Shown here piece by piece: positions 52,648 to 61,416 of a stretch of DNA of 64,000 nt (position 1 is its first letter; each line of letters opens with the position of its first letter). A model generated the notes under the pieces. That model worked only from the letters and a program-made list of their open reading frames with translations, did no database searches and had not been told where the DNA came from. This stretch comes from Chryseobacterium ureilyticum (GTDB lineage Bacteria > Bacteroidota > Bacteroidia > Flavobacteriales > Weeksellaceae): assembly GCF_900156735.1 (NCBI RefSeq), contig NZ_FTOL01000001.1, forward strand, positions 992,001 through 1,056,000. The letters run 5' to 3'. Made by a program: the position numbers and the translations under genes.

Positions 52648-52698
52648 GTTTAAGGTTTAAAATTGAATGTTTTAAGCCTTAAACTTTAGACCTTAAAC
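52648..52698. repeat. Inverted repeat between atpA and atpG
   Basis: Arms at 52648-52661 (GTTTAAGGTTTAAA) and 52685-52698 (TTTAGACCTTAAAC) are complementary at 13 of 14 positions. CCTTAAACTTT occurs twice, so there is more than one way to pair. It lies in a 76-base gap inside the operon. Confidence 0.55.
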
Positions 52699-52713
52699 TT
52701 TGAACCCAAATTA

Positions 52714-53577
52714 ATGGCAAACTTAAAAGAAATACGAGGCAGAATTACGTCAATTTCATCTACGATGCAGATTACACGTGCTATGAAGATGGTTTCCGCA
52801 GCGAAACTTAAAAAAGCACAGGACGCAATCGTAATGTTAAGACCTTATTCTGAAAAATTACAGGAGCTTATCCAGAATGTAAATTCTAGCTCTGATCCTG
52901 ACCAGGTTTCTGTATATGCTCAGAAAAGAGAGGTTAAAAGAATACTTTTCATCGCTGTTACTTCAAACAGAGGTCTTGCGGGAGCTTTTAACTCTTCAAT
53001 CGTAAAAGAGCTTAACCTTCAGTTCCAGAACAACTCTCAGTATGAGATTGAAGTTCTTCCTGTAGGTAAAAAAGTATATGATGCTGTAAGAAGAAATCGT
53101 TCAGTATATGCTAATGGAAGTTCTGTTTATGATAATCTGAACTTTGATGCAGTTGCTCATATCACTGAAGGAGTAATGACAAGCTTCAAAGAAGGAAAAT
53201 TTGACGAAGTTTATGTTATCTATAACAAATTCGTTAATGCAGCTACTCAAGAGGTAACTACAGAACAACTTCTTCCAATCTCAATGCCTGAAACTACAGA
53301 ACCACAGGTTGAAACAGATTATATCTTTGAACCAAACAGAGCTGAGATCTTGGATAACTTAATTCCAAAGTCTATCAAAACTCAGGTTTTCAAAGCAATC
53401 TTAGATTCAGTAGCATCTGAGCACGGAGCTAGAATGACTGCAATGCATAAAGCTACAGACAACGCAGAAGCTTTGAGAAATGATCTTAAGATTTTCTACA
53501 ACAAAGCAAGACAGGCTGCAATTACCAACGAAATCTTGGAAATTGTTTCCGGAGCAGAAGCTTTAAAAAATTCGTAA
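52714..53577 (+). CDS. atpG: ATP synthase F1 subunit gamma
   Basis: A 287-residue central shaft subunit. The conserved termini are present: LKEIRGRITSISSTMQITRA with MKMVSAAKLKKAQDAI at the start, and ASEHGARMTAMHKATDNAEAL with NKARQAAITNEILEIVSGAE at the end. The middle is the Rossmann-like domain (SNRGLAGAFNSSIV). Last gene of this operon. A terminator follows. Confidence 0.96.
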   Translation: MANLKEIRGRITSISSTMQITRAMKMVSAAKLKKAQDAIVMLRPYSEKLQELIQNVNSSSDPDQVSVYAQKREVKRILFIAVTSNRGLAGAFNSSIVKELNLQFQNNSQYEIEVLPVGKKVYDAVRRNRSVYANGSSVYDNLNFDAVAHITEGVMTSFKEGKFDEVYVIYNKFVNAATQEVTTEQLLPISMPETTEPQVETDYIFEPNRAEILDNLIPKSIKTQVFKAILDSVASEHGARMTAMHKATDNAEALRNDLKIFYNKARQAAITNEILEIVSGAEALKNS

Positions 53578-53599
53578 AGAATTATTTTAACATACAATC

Positions 53600-53629
53600 A
53601 AAAGCATCGATATTATCGGTGCTTTTTTT
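53600..53629 (+). terminator. Terminator of the atp operon
   Basis: A 13-bp stem (AAAAGCATCGATA / TATCGGTGCTTTT, one G-U) with a short loop, then seven T. The remaining gap to 53847 (218 bases) has one promoter box and no gene. Confidence 0.85.
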
Positions 53630-53811
53630 GTTATTAAAGGGTTAAAATTGCAATTAAGCAGTCAAAAAGGCATCTTTTAAGGAAGAAATGAAAAGGATGT
53701 TCAATTATTTTTTTTATTAAAAAATAGATAGGTTTAAATCGGTCAAATTTCTCCTCAAAAATTCCTCTATTGAAATAATCTATCCGGGATTCAGGTTATT
53801 TATATTTTGCA

Positions 53812-53819
53812 TATCTTTG
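53812..53819 (+). promoter_or_regulatory. -7 box TATCTTTG for the CorC-like gene
   Basis: The box is 28 bases before the ATG at 53848. No TTG at the -33 spacing. Confidence 0.45.
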
Positions 53820-53847
53820 TAGCTAATAAAATTTATACAACTTCTAA

Positions 53848-55206
53848 ATGGACTCGGACATAGTCAGGCTTTTGCTGGCCTTATTTCTTGTTTTACTAAA
53901 TGGCTTCTTCGTAGCCGCAGAATTTTCAATTGTTAAAGTTCGTTACTCTCAAATTCAATTAAAAGCCGCAGAAGGGGATTCTATGGCAAAGCAGGCAGAG
54001 CATATCATCAAACATTTGGATGAATATCTTTCTGCTACACAATTAGGAATTACATTGGCATCCCTTGCCCTTGGTTGGGTAGGAGAGAGCGCCCTGCATC
54101 ATATTGTTGAAAACATATTTCACTCTTTAAATGTAGAATTAACCCAAACAACAATTACTACCATTTCAGTGGTGACTAGTTTTGTGTTGATTACCATTAT
54201 GCATATTGTATTTGGTGAACTTATTCCAAAATCAATAGCCATCAGAAAATCTGAAGCAACAACAATGGCAACAGCAGTTCCATTGAGGGTTTTTTATACG
54301 ATTTTTAAACCGTTTATCTGGTTGATGAACTCAATGTCTAACGGATTTTTAAGACTTGTAAAAATTCACCCGGCATCTGAACAGGAAATTCACTCTACAG
54401 AAGAACTTCAGCTTTTGGTAAAGCAAAGTGCAGATAGTGGTGAAATTGAAGAAGAGAACTATGAGATTATCAAAAATGCGTTTGATTTTACAGATCACTC
54501 TGCAAAACAGATCATGGTTCCAAGACAGAACATAACATCTATCGACTTTGAAGAAGATGTGAATGATATTATCAACAAGATCATGGATAGCGGATATTCC
54601 CGTATTCCTGTTTATCTTGATTCTATTGACAATGTAATAGGTATTTTCTATACAAAGGAAATTATCAGAGAATATGTGAAAAGAAAAGGAGCTTTAGATC
54701 ATGAAGATCTTAAAGACCTTATGCGTGATGCCTTTTTCGTAGTAGAAAGCAAAAAAGTTTCAGACTTATTAAAGATTTTCCAACAGAAAAAACAACACCT
54801 TGCCATCGTTATTGATGAATTTGGTGGAACTGAAGGTATTATTACACTTGAAGATATTCTGGAAGAACTTGTAGGGGAAATTCAGGATGAAGAAGATGAA
54901 GAAGAAAAGATCGTTGATAAAATTGCTGACAACACCTATTGGGTACAGGCTACACAACCTTTGGATGAAATTAATGAATTTTTACCTAAAAAACTACCAC
55001 TTTCTGAGGAAAGCGAGTACAATTCATTAGCAGGATTTATTCTTTATGAATTGGAAGATATTCCTGAAGAAAACCAGGAGTTTGATCTTGATCATTATCA
55101 TTTCAAAATTCTGAAGATGAACAATAAAAGCGTTGAGCTTGTAGAATTGATTTATCAGGAACCTAATGCTATCGATAATCTAGCAGATAAAATTGGAGAA
55201 GTTTAA
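53848..55206 (+). CDS. CNNM/CorC-type transporter with CBS domains
   Basis: A 452-residue membrane protein. The N-terminal CNNM (DUF21) domain has three to four helices (1-150: LLLALFLVLLNGFFVAAEFS, ATQLGITLASLALGWVGE, IMHIVFGELIPKSIAIRKSE). A helical acidic linker is followed by two CBS domains (about 210-330: IMVPRQNITSIDFEED, HLAIVIDEFGGTEGIITLED) and a CorC-HlyC domain at the C-terminus. Members export magnesium or related cations, although older annotations call them hemolysins. ClpS is encoded 12 bases downstream. Confidence 0.92.
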   Translation: MDSDIVRLLLALFLVLLNGFFVAAEFSIVKVRYSQIQLKAAEGDSMAKQAEHIIKHLDEYLSATQLGITLASLALGWVGESALHHIVENIFHSLNVELTQTTITTISVVTSFVLITIMHIVFGELIPKSIAIRKSEATTMATAVPLRVFYTIFKPFIWLMNSMSNGFLRLVKIHPASEQEIHSTEELQLLVKQSADSGEIEEENYEIIKNAFDFTDHSAKQIMVPRQNITSIDFEEDVNDIINKIMDSGYSRIPVYLDSIDNVIGIFYTKEIIREYVKRKGALDHEDLKDLMRDAFFVVESKKVSDLLKIFQQKKQHLAIVIDEFGGTEGIITLEDILEELVGEIQDEEDEEEKIVDKIADNTYWVQATQPLDEINEFLPKKLPLSEESEYNSLAGFILYELEDIPEENQEFDLDHYHFKILKMNNKSVELVELIYQEPNAIDNLADKIGEV

Positions 55207-55218
55207 AAACAGCTAAGA

Positions 55219-55524
55219 ATGAATTTTTATAATACTATAAAAGACTACGAAAATCCAAAACGTCAGTATGAAGAAGAAGTTCTTGTTTTGGACGATACGG
55301 ATGATATCTATAAACTTGTGTTACATAATGATGATATTCATACATTCGATTATGTAATAGACAGTCTGATCGAAATTTGTAAGCATACATTAGAGCAGGC
55401 AGAACAATGTACAATTCTTGTCCATTATAAGGGCAAATGTACCGTAAAAACAGGCTCATTGGATACTTTGAAACCTATGCACGAAAAATTAATTTCACGA
55501 GAATTAACAAGTGAAATCTTATAA
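55219..55524 (+). CDS. clpS: ATP-dependent Clp protease adaptor ClpS
   Basis: A 101-residue adaptor. After a ~28-residue charged N-terminal tail, the core shows YKLVLHNDDIHTFDYVIDSL, the His-rich pocket and VHYKGKCTVKTGS, then KPMHEKLISRELTSEIL. It recognises N-degrons and passes substrates to ClpAP. It is 12 bases after the CorC-like gene, so the two may be co-transcribed. Confidence 0.9.
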   Translation: MNFYNTIKDYENPKRQYEEEVLVLDDTDDIYKLVLHNDDIHTFDYVIDSLIEICKHTLEQAEQCTILVHYKGKCTVKTGSLDTLKPMHEKLISRELTSEIL

Positions 55525-55527
55525 AAT

Positions 55528-55564
55528 AAAAACCGACAATTTAATTTTAATTGTCGGTTTTTTT
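55528..55564 (+). terminator. Terminator after clpS
   Basis: AAAAACCGACAATT and AATTGTCGGTTTTT form a 14-bp stem with an AT loop, followed by T. Confidence 0.88.
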
Positions 55565-55680
55565 ATTGAATATAGAGATGAAAATCTAGTAATAACAATA
55601 CATCACAAAGAATGACTGCATTCCGGGAAGTTTTTTAATCTTTAAATGCTTTAATCTTTAAATTTCTCAATATTCTTGCA

Positions 55681-55711
55681 TTGCCACATTTTATCTAAAA
55701 TAGTATATTTG
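55681..55711 (+). promoter_or_regulatory. Promoter TTG-N20-TATATTTG for udk
   Basis: TTG at 55681-55683 and TATATTTG at 55704-55711, 20 bases apart. The ATG is 27 bases after the box. Confidence 0.65.
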
Positions 55712-55738
55712 TACCAACTATAAAGAAACAAAAAAACA

Positions 55739-56353
55739 ATGCTTGTAATAGGAATTGCTGGTGGGACAGGATCCGGCAAAACTACAGTTGTTGATAAGAT
55801 ACTTCAGCAGCTTGATATCGAAGGAATGAACATCCTTTCTCAGGATAATTATTATCACGACAACCAAGGTCTTACACTGACAGAAAGAGAGGCTTTAAAT
55901 TATGACCATCCGAAGTCAATAGATTTTGAATTATTGATAAAACATGTGAAAGCTTTAAAAAATAATGAGCCTATTGAACAGCCTATTTATAGCTTTGTAA
56001 CACATTCCAGAACGGGAGATCACGTTACTGTAGAGCCTAAAAATGTATTGGTAGTAGAAGGAATTTTGGTTCTTACTAATAAAGAATTATTAAAAGAATT
56101 TGATCTGAAAGTATTCGTTCATGCAGATTCTGATGAAAGATTAATCAGGAGGATCAGAAGAGATACCCAAGAAAGAGGAAGAGATCTGAGCGAGGTATTA
56201 CATCGTTATCAGACTACTTTAAAGCCAATGCACCAGGAATTCATCGAACCATCTAAAAATGATGCCGATCTTATTATTCCAAATATGAAACAGAATTCCG
56301 TAGCCATTGATTTTTTAACTACTGTTATTAAAAACTCGTTGAAAAAACATTAA
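55739..56353 (+). CDS. udk: Uridine kinase
   Basis: A 204-residue nucleoside kinase of the pyrimidine salvage pathway. The P-loop is GIAGGTGSGKTTVV. LSQDNYYHD, NYDHPKSIDFELL and VEGILVL are substrate-binding segments, and HADSDERLIRRIRRDTQERG is the lid region. Typical length. The septum-type gene follows after four bases, so the two are likely co-transcribed. Confidence 0.95.
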   Translation: MLVIGIAGGTGSGKTTVVDKILQQLDIEGMNILSQDNYYHDNQGLTLTEREALNYDHPKSIDFELLIKHVKALKNNEPIEQPIYSFVTHSRTGDHVTVEPKNVLVVEGILVLTNKELLKEFDLKVFVHADSDERLIRRIRRDTQERGRDLSEVLHRYQTTLKPMHQEFIEPSKNDADLIIPNMKQNSVAIDFLTTVIKNSLKKH

Positions 56354-56357
56354 AAAA

Positions 56358-56714
56358 ATGGAAGAAAATAACCTTATCAAAGACATTCAGCCGAAATCTG
56401 AAACATTCAAACTTATCCAAAAATATGTGTTGAATAAGTATACCATTACGATCTGTCTGTTTTTGGTATGGATGATTTTCTTCGACAAAACTTCATTTCT
56501 TGTAATTAACGAACTGAATGGTGAGATTCATAAATATGAAGATCAATTGGAGTATTATAAAAAAGAATACGAAAAGAACGATGCCTTCTATAAAAAATTG
56601 ATGAACAACAAATCAGAAAAGGAAAAATACGCAAGAGAAAATTATTTTATGAAGAAACCTAATGAAGAAATCTTCATTCTGGTAGTAGACAGTACAAAAG
56701 TCGCTAAGAAATAA
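56358..56714 (+). CDS. Septum formation initiator, DivIC/FtsB-like
   Basis: A 118-residue single-pass membrane protein: a cytoplasmic N-terminus, one helix (about 30-52, TITICLFLVWMIFFDKTSFL), and a periplasmic coiled coil (about 54-85, ELNGEIHKYEDQLEYYKKEY). The KYARENYFMKKPNEEIFIL end is characteristic of the family. It would stabilise the FtsL-FtsQ complex at the division septum. Four bases after udk, as in related genomes. Confidence 0.85.
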   Translation: MEENNLIKDIQPKSETFKLIQKYVLNKYTITICLFLVWMIFFDKTSFLVINELNGEIHKYEDQLEYYKKEYEKNDAFYKKLMNNKSEKEKYARENYFMKKPNEEIFILVVDSTKVAKK

Positions 56715-56730
56715 AAGAGTGGTAAAAAGC

Positions 56731-56806
56731 GTCAATAATGAATGGTAAATGAGGTATTTGATGGAAACTATTCACTTGCGAAGCAAATTCACCATTGACA
56801 ATTCAC
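56731..56806. repeat. Intergenic repeat with a TTGC-GAA-GCAA hairpin
   Basis: The right part (56771-56806) reads TTCACTTGCGAAGCAAATTC, then an ACCATTGACAATTCAC stretch with an internal hairpin. The left part (56731-56753) is loosely its inverse (GTCAAT, AATGGTAAAT). No gene. Confidence 0.45.
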
Positions 56807-56822
56807 AATTTAAACAAAACTA

Positions 56823-57986
56823 ATGTCAAATACAGCTATACTTCCAAACTGGGAAAATTTAGTAAAAAAACAGCTTAAAACAGAAGATATTTATCCTATT
56901 CTGGAAAAGGAAAACCTTGAAAGAATAGAGGTGAAGCCTTTTTATACAGATGTTAAAAAACCTTTGGTAAATCTACCGAAAGTTGAAGAAAGTACCCATT
57001 TGGTCGCAACATACCACGAAAGTCTGGAAGAAGAAGTATTTGCATTTTTACTTGATCAGAATGTAGAAAATCTGGATGAGAAAACCATTTTCGTTAACAA
57101 TAAAGATCTTGCAGGACATATCAGCCCACAGGAAGATGACCAGTATTTTTCTTTAATTGATGTATTTAATGAAAAAGAGGCAACGATTGATGATCAATTG
57201 GCAAAAGAATTATTGGCAAAAGAATTCAAAAGAAGCATTTGTGTTGATATTTCATTACATCAGAATGCCGGAGCAGCTATTTATCAACAACTTGGTATTG
57301 CCTTAGCAAAAACAAAGGAACTCGTAGAAGTATACGGACCGGAAATTCTTAATAAACTGATCTTTAAAATAGCTGTTGGCGGAAATTATTTCTTTGAAAT
57401 GGCAAAATTAAGAGCTTTTAAAATAGTTTTTAACCAACTTTCCAAAGAATACGGATTGGATGAAGTTCCTTACATATTTGCAGAAACCTCTCTTAGAAAT
57501 AAAGCTGTTTCTGATAATGAGAACAATTTGATTCGTTCTACACTGGAGCTGGCTTCAGCAATGATTGGAGGAGCAGATGCCGTTTTTACAAACAATTATC
57601 TTGTAAACAGAAGTACAGATAACTCTGAAGAAATTTCTTTCAAGCAACAGATCGTTCTGGCTTACGAAAGTATCATCAATGTATTTGAAGATGCAGCTAA
57701 CGGAAGCTATTATGTAGAAGATGTCACTCAGCAGATTGCAGAAAAATCTTGGGCTTTATTTGTTGAAATAGAAGAAGAAGGAGGATATTTGGAGCTTTTA
57801 AAACAAGGAATCATTCAGAAAAAGATCTATGAGCAGGCTGTTGCTGAGCAACAATGGATTGAAGAAGGAAAAATAAAGCTGATTGGAGTTAATTTATACC
57901 CCAAATTAGAAGTTAAAAAGTCAATCGAAGAACTGTATAACGAAAACGAAATAAAAGCCGTTCGTTGGGCAGAAATGTTTGAATAG
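56823..57986 (+). CDS. Methylmalonyl-CoA mutase small (beta) subunit, shortened
   Basis: A 387-residue protein that matches the N-terminal barrel part of the mutase small subunit (LPNWENLVKKQLKTEDIYPI, KPFYTDVKK, RSICVDISLHQNAGAAIYQQ, IAVGGNYFFEMAKLRAFKIV, NLIRSTLELASAMIGGADAV). Small subunits I know of are usually longer and have a degenerate cobalamin-binding domain that is not visible here. The large catalytic subunit gene is not in the window, although it is commonly adjacent. It could partner a large subunit encoded elsewhere. Downstream lies a dispersed inverted repeat. Confidence 0.85.
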   Translation: MSNTAILPNWENLVKKQLKTEDIYPILEKENLERIEVKPFYTDVKKPLVNLPKVEESTHLVATYHESLEEEVFAFLLDQNVENLDEKTIFVNNKDLAGHISPQEDDQYFSLIDVFNEKEATIDDQLAKELLAKEFKRSICVDISLHQNAGAAIYQQLGIALAKTKELVEVYGPEILNKLIFKIAVGGNYFFEMAKLRAFKIVFNQLSKEYGLDEVPYIFAETSLRNKAVSDNENNLIRSTLELASAMIGGADAVFTNNYLVNRSTDNSEEISFKQQIVLAYESIINVFEDAANGSYYVEDVTQQIAEKSWALFVEIEEEGGYLELLKQGIIQKKIYEQAVAEQQWIEEGKIKLIGVNLYPKLEVKKSIEELYNENEIKAVRWAEMFE

Positions 57987-58010
57987 ATCATCTTAAAATA
58001 AACTAAGATA

Positions 58011-58117
58011 CTTCGACTCCGTTCAAGATAACAACCGTTAAAATTTAATACCTTAATTTTTTAAAACAGCAAATTAAGCAATTAATATTAGCGTTGTCAT
58101 GCTGAACGGAGTCGAAG
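58011..58117. repeat. Inverted repeat with CTTCGACTCCGTTCA arms
   Basis: Perfect 15-base arms at 58011-58025 and 58103-58117, extended by about ten imperfect bases each side, flank 77 AT-rich bases. A TTCGACTCCG-type repeat of this kind is frequent in intergenic regions of this phylum. The gap between mutase and methyltransferase genes holds nothing else. Confidence 0.75.
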
Positions 58118-58129
58118 CATTTTAACCTA

Positions 58130-59299
58130 ATGAATGTAAAATTTGTGAAATCTGTGGTTAAACTATTAAATAAAGAAGTTCAAGACTATATCAATGCAAA
58201 TCTAAAGGCAGATCTGCACTCATTACTATTAAAAAAATCTCCGTTTCCTGAAGTTTCTATGCAGGAAATTGTACAACAAATCAAAGGAAAACAGGTCGCT
58301 GAAAAAAAGTTTCCCTTTTTATTAAAACATGGAATAATCTTTCCACCACAGCTCAATATGGAGCAATCATCATCCGAAAAGACTGCTCTTTATAAATCTC
58401 AAATTTTAAAAGGTAAAAAGTTTATTGATCTTACAAGTGGCTTCGGAATCGATGCTTATTACTTATCACAAAACTTTGAGGAAGTTACCTTAATAGAGCA
58501 AAACACAGAACTTTTAGAGATTGTAGAACATAATTGGACTGTTTTAGGAAGGAAAGCAAGGTTTATCAATCGTAAATTGGAAGATTTCTTGAATGAAAAC
58601 CAAGAACATTTCGATACTGTTTACTTAGATCCAGCCCGAAGAGATCAGAATAAAAATAAAGTCTTTCTTTTAGAAGACCTTTCTCCGAATATTCTTGAAA
58701 TTCATGATAATTTATTATCAATCTCAGATCAGGTGATCATTAAGTTATCTCCTTTGATTGATTTAAAATATCTTGTTTCCGTACTTCCGAATATTTTCAG
58801 AATTGATATTATTGCCCTTAAAAACGATGTGAAGGAAGTTGTAGTCTTTTTGTCCAAAGAAAATAAAAATGGGATTATTTGCAATTGTGTGAATCTTGAG
58901 AGCGAAGAATCTACCTTTAGCTTCACATTTGGAGAAGAAGAAAATGCCCAATCTGAGTATTCCGAACCTGAAAAATTCATATATATTCCTAATAATTCTA
59001 TTTTAAAGGCAGGAATCTTTAATTTAATTTCAGAAAAATTTCAATTAAAAAAATTACATTCCAATACCCATCTTTATACATCCTCAGAAAAAGATGAAGA
59101 CTTTCCTGGAAGAGTTTTTGAAATGGAAGTTATTGATTCTAAAAAGATTAAAAAGAAATACCAATTCAATATTATTTCAAAAAACTACCCTTTAAAACCC
59201 GAGGAAATCAAAAAGAAATATGGATTGAAAGATGGGGGAAATAACTACCTTATTTTTACACAGTCCAAAAAAGGGAAAATTATTTTAAAATCAGTATAA
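58130..59299 (+). CDS. Class I SAM-dependent methyltransferase, THUMP-like
   Basis: A 389-residue protein with a class I methyltransferase domain in the middle. SAM-binding motif FIDLTSGFGIDAYYLS (about 98-114), VTLIEQNTEL, and the YLDPARRD catalytic-region motif (165-172). The N-terminal ~90 residues are helical, and the C-terminal ~110 residues (LKAGIFNLISEKFQLKKLHS) match the THUMP-like domain type. RNA modification is likely by family analogy. It begins 13 bases after the inverted repeat and appears monocistronic. Confidence 0.82.
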   Translation: MNVKFVKSVVKLLNKEVQDYINANLKADLHSLLLKKSPFPEVSMQEIVQQIKGKQVAEKKFPFLLKHGIIFPPQLNMEQSSSEKTALYKSQILKGKKFIDLTSGFGIDAYYLSQNFEEVTLIEQNTELLEIVEHNWTVLGRKARFINRKLEDFLNENQEHFDTVYLDPARRDQNKNKVFLLEDLSPNILEIHDNLLSISDQVIIKLSPLIDLKYLVSVLPNIFRIDIIALKNDVKEVVVFLSKENKNGIICNCVNLESEESTFSFTFGEEENAQSEYSEPEKFIYIPNNSILKAGIFNLISEKFQLKKLHSNTHLYTSSEKDEDFPGRVFEMEVIDSKKIKKKYQFNIISKNYPLKPEEIKKKYGLKDGGNNYLIFTQSKKGKIILKSV

Positions 59300-59304
59300 A
59301 AATG

Positions 59305-59335
59305 TTGCCAAAAGAAACAGGATTTCTTAATTTTG
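59305..59335 (+). promoter_or_regulatory. Promoter TTG-N20-TAATTTTG for the lipoprotein gene
   Basis: TTG at 59305-59307 and TAATTTTG at 59328-59335, 20 bases apart. The ATG at 59436 implies a leader of about 95 bases. Confidence 0.5.
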
Positions 59336-59435
59336 GGCAATCAAAAATTTGAGCATGAAATCGCTCGCTGTTTAGAGATCAGAATAGATTAGAATAGTGC
59401 GGTTCTATATGACATTTAAAAAATAAATTTTACAT

Positions 59436-59711
59436 ATGAAAAAATTAGTTATATGTTTAGCGATTGCAACGGTAGCTGTAAGCTGTAAAAAAGTACCGCA
59501 GGGAGGAAACAAAGGTACTTTGAAACTTGAAGAAGGAGCAGAAAGATATTCTGACGATGCTCAGGGTGGAGAAGCTCATGCTACACATGAAGCTACTGCT
59601 GAACACAAGGAAGATGCAGCAAAACCAGAAGCTGTAACTCCTAAAACAGATAGTACTGCTGCTGCAAAGCCTGCTGAAACAAAAGAAGAGGCTCCAAAAG
59701 CTGGACACTAA
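59436..59711 (+). CDS. Small lipoprotein rich in Ala, Glu, Lys and His
   Basis: A 91-residue protein. A signal peptide with a lipobox ends VAVSCKK (Cys17), so it should be lipidated. The rest is a low-complexity region of Ala/Glu/Lys/Thr/His repeats (HATHEATAEHKEDAAKPEAV) with no fold. It is likely a periplasmic or outer-membrane-anchored disordered lipoprotein. It has its own terminator. Confidence 0.7.
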   Translation: MKKLVICLAIATVAVSCKKVPQGGNKGTLKLEEGAERYSDDAQGGEAHATHEATAEHKEDAAKPEAVTPKTDSTAAAKPAETKEEAPKAGH

Positions 59712-59733
59712 TTAGTAGTATACAATATACAAT

Positions 59734-59759
59734 TGCCCTGTACAAACAGGGCATTTTTT
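59734..59759 (+). terminator. Terminator after the lipoprotein gene
   Basis: A perfect 8-bp stem (TGCCCTGT / ACAGGGCA) with an ACAA loop and six T. Confidence 0.88.
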
Positions 59760-59880
59760 ATTTAAAAAAATGACGGATTGATTAATTCAGGTGAAATAAT
59801 ATTATTCTTTAGAAAATCACTGTGTTTTTGCTTGGTCCAGCGGTGCATTTTTTTTAATTTTAACAAAATAAATTTTTACA

Positions 59881-61260
59881 ATGCAAGAGACATTAAATTA
59901 CATTAACGAAAACAAACAGCGTTTCGTGGATGAATTATTTGAGTTATTGAGAATTCCTTCTATTTCTGCAGATCCGGCATATAAAGATGACGTATTGAAA
60001 TGTGCAGATGTAGTGGCAGCACACCTTAAAAATGCAGGAGCTGATAATGTTGAAGTTTGCCAGACAAAAGGGTATCCAATTGTTTTCGGAGAGAAAATTT
60101 TAGATAAAAGCTTACCTACGGTATTGGTGTATGGGCATTATGATGTTCAGCCAGCTGATCCATTAGAATTATGGACAAAACCCCCTTTCGAGCCATATAT
60201 CGAAAAAACTGAACTTCACCCGGACGGAGCAATCTTTGCAAGAGGAGCGGCTGATGACAAAGGACAATTCTTTATGCATTTGAAAGCTTTCGAAGCGATG
60301 ATGAAAACCAATGCTCTTCCTTGCAATGTTAAATTTATCCTAGAAGGTGAAGAAGAAGTAGGATCTGTAAGCTTAGGAGACTGGGTAAATGAAAATAAAG
60401 AGAAATTAGCGTGCGACTGTATTTTAATTTCAGATACTCATATTTATAGCAACGAGCAACCGACTGTTACAACAGGGTTAAGAGGATTAAGTTATGTAGA
60501 AGTAGAAGTGGAAGGTCCAAACAGAGACTTACACTCAGGTCTTTATGGTGGAGCTGTTCCAAACCCTATCCACGTTCTTTCAAGAATGATCGCTAATCTG
60601 ATTGATGAAAACGGTCATATTACCATTGATGGGTTCTATGATAACGTAGAAACTGTTTCTGATGCTGAGAGAGCTGAAATGAACAAGTTAAAAGACAATC
60701 CTGAAGAATTCAAAAAATCAATTGGATTAAGCAATATTGAAGGGGAAAAAGGTTATACAACATTAGAGAGAACATCTATTCGTCCTACTTTAGACTGCAA
60801 CGGAATTTGGGGTGGCTATACAGGTGAAGGTGCTAAAACTGTAATTCCTTCAAAGGCTTTTGCTAAAATTTCAATGCGTTTAGTTCCTTACCAGACTCCT
60901 CAGGAGATCACGGAAAAATTCACGAAATATTTTGAAAAGATTGCTCCAGATACAGTAAAAATAAAAGTAACACCTCACCACGGAGGTATGCCTTATGTTT
61001 TACCAACAGATACCAAAGAATTTGCTGCTGCTAAACAAGCAATGGAAACAGCTTTCGGGAAAGAAGTTCTTCCGTACAGAGGAGGAGGAAGTATTCCAAT
61101 TACAGCTATGTTTGAACAGATTTTAGGAGCTAAATCTGTATTAATGGGCTTCGGATTAGATTCAGATGCAATTCATTCTCCAAATGAGCACTACGGATTA
61201 TTTAATTTCTATAAGGGAATTGAAAGTATTCCAATGTTTTTTGAAAACTATTCAAAATAA
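59881..61260 (+). CDS. Dipeptidase, family M20
   Basis: A 459-residue di-zinc peptidase. Metal and catalytic residues are visible: H and D in VLVYGHYDVQPADP, D and K in RGAADDKGQFF, the EGEEEVGS catalytic glutamate, ISDTHIY, and PNEHYG near the C-terminus. The central lid (about 205-350) has LHSGLYGG. It resembles cytosolic nonspecific dipeptidases such as CNDP2. No signal peptide. It is followed by a strong terminator. Confidence 0.93.
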   Translation: MQETLNYINENKQRFVDELFELLRIPSISADPAYKDDVLKCADVVAAHLKNAGADNVEVCQTKGYPIVFGEKILDKSLPTVLVYGHYDVQPADPLELWTKPPFEPYIEKTELHPDGAIFARGAADDKGQFFMHLKAFEAMMKTNALPCNVKFILEGEEEVGSVSLGDWVNENKEKLACDCILISDTHIYSNEQPTVTTGLRGLSYVEVEVEGPNRDLHSGLYGGAVPNPIHVLSRMIANLIDENGHITIDGFYDNVETVSDAERAEMNKLKDNPEEFKKSIGLSNIEGEKGYTTLERTSIRPTLDCNGIWGGYTGEGAKTVIPSKAFAKISMRLVPYQTPQEITEKFTKYFEKIAPDTVKIKVTPHHGGMPYVLPTDTKEFAAAKQAMETAFGKEVLPYRGGGSIPITAMFEQILGAKSVLMGFGLDSDAIHSPNEHYGLFNFYKGIESIPMFFENYSK

Positions 61261-61288
61261 TAGTTAAATATTTATAAGATATTTTTAC

Positions 61289-61325
61289 AAAACGAGGCGT
61301 TTCTTTATGAAATGCCTCGTTTTTT
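61289..61325 (+). terminator. Terminator after the dipeptidase gene
   Basis: A 15-bp stem (AAAACGAGGCGTTTC / GAAATGCCTCGTTTT, one G-U) with a 5-base loop, then T. Confidence 0.9.
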
Positions 61326-61416
61326 TTATAATAGATTGGGATTGATTAAAAATAACAATGTGAAAATTGATTTTTATTTGTTTTTGAGGTTAATTTAATT
61401 TTTTTAATCTTAAAAG

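Noticed and set aside
55628..55654. Short tandem TTAATCTTTAAAT repeat in the udk upstream gap
   Set aside because: Two AT-rich copies of about 13 bases are within what this base composition gives by chance.
59457..59708. Minus-strand frame over the lipoprotein gene
   Set aside because: Cys/Ser/Phe-rich mirror of an Ala/Glu/Lys-rich gene, with no promoter or family match.
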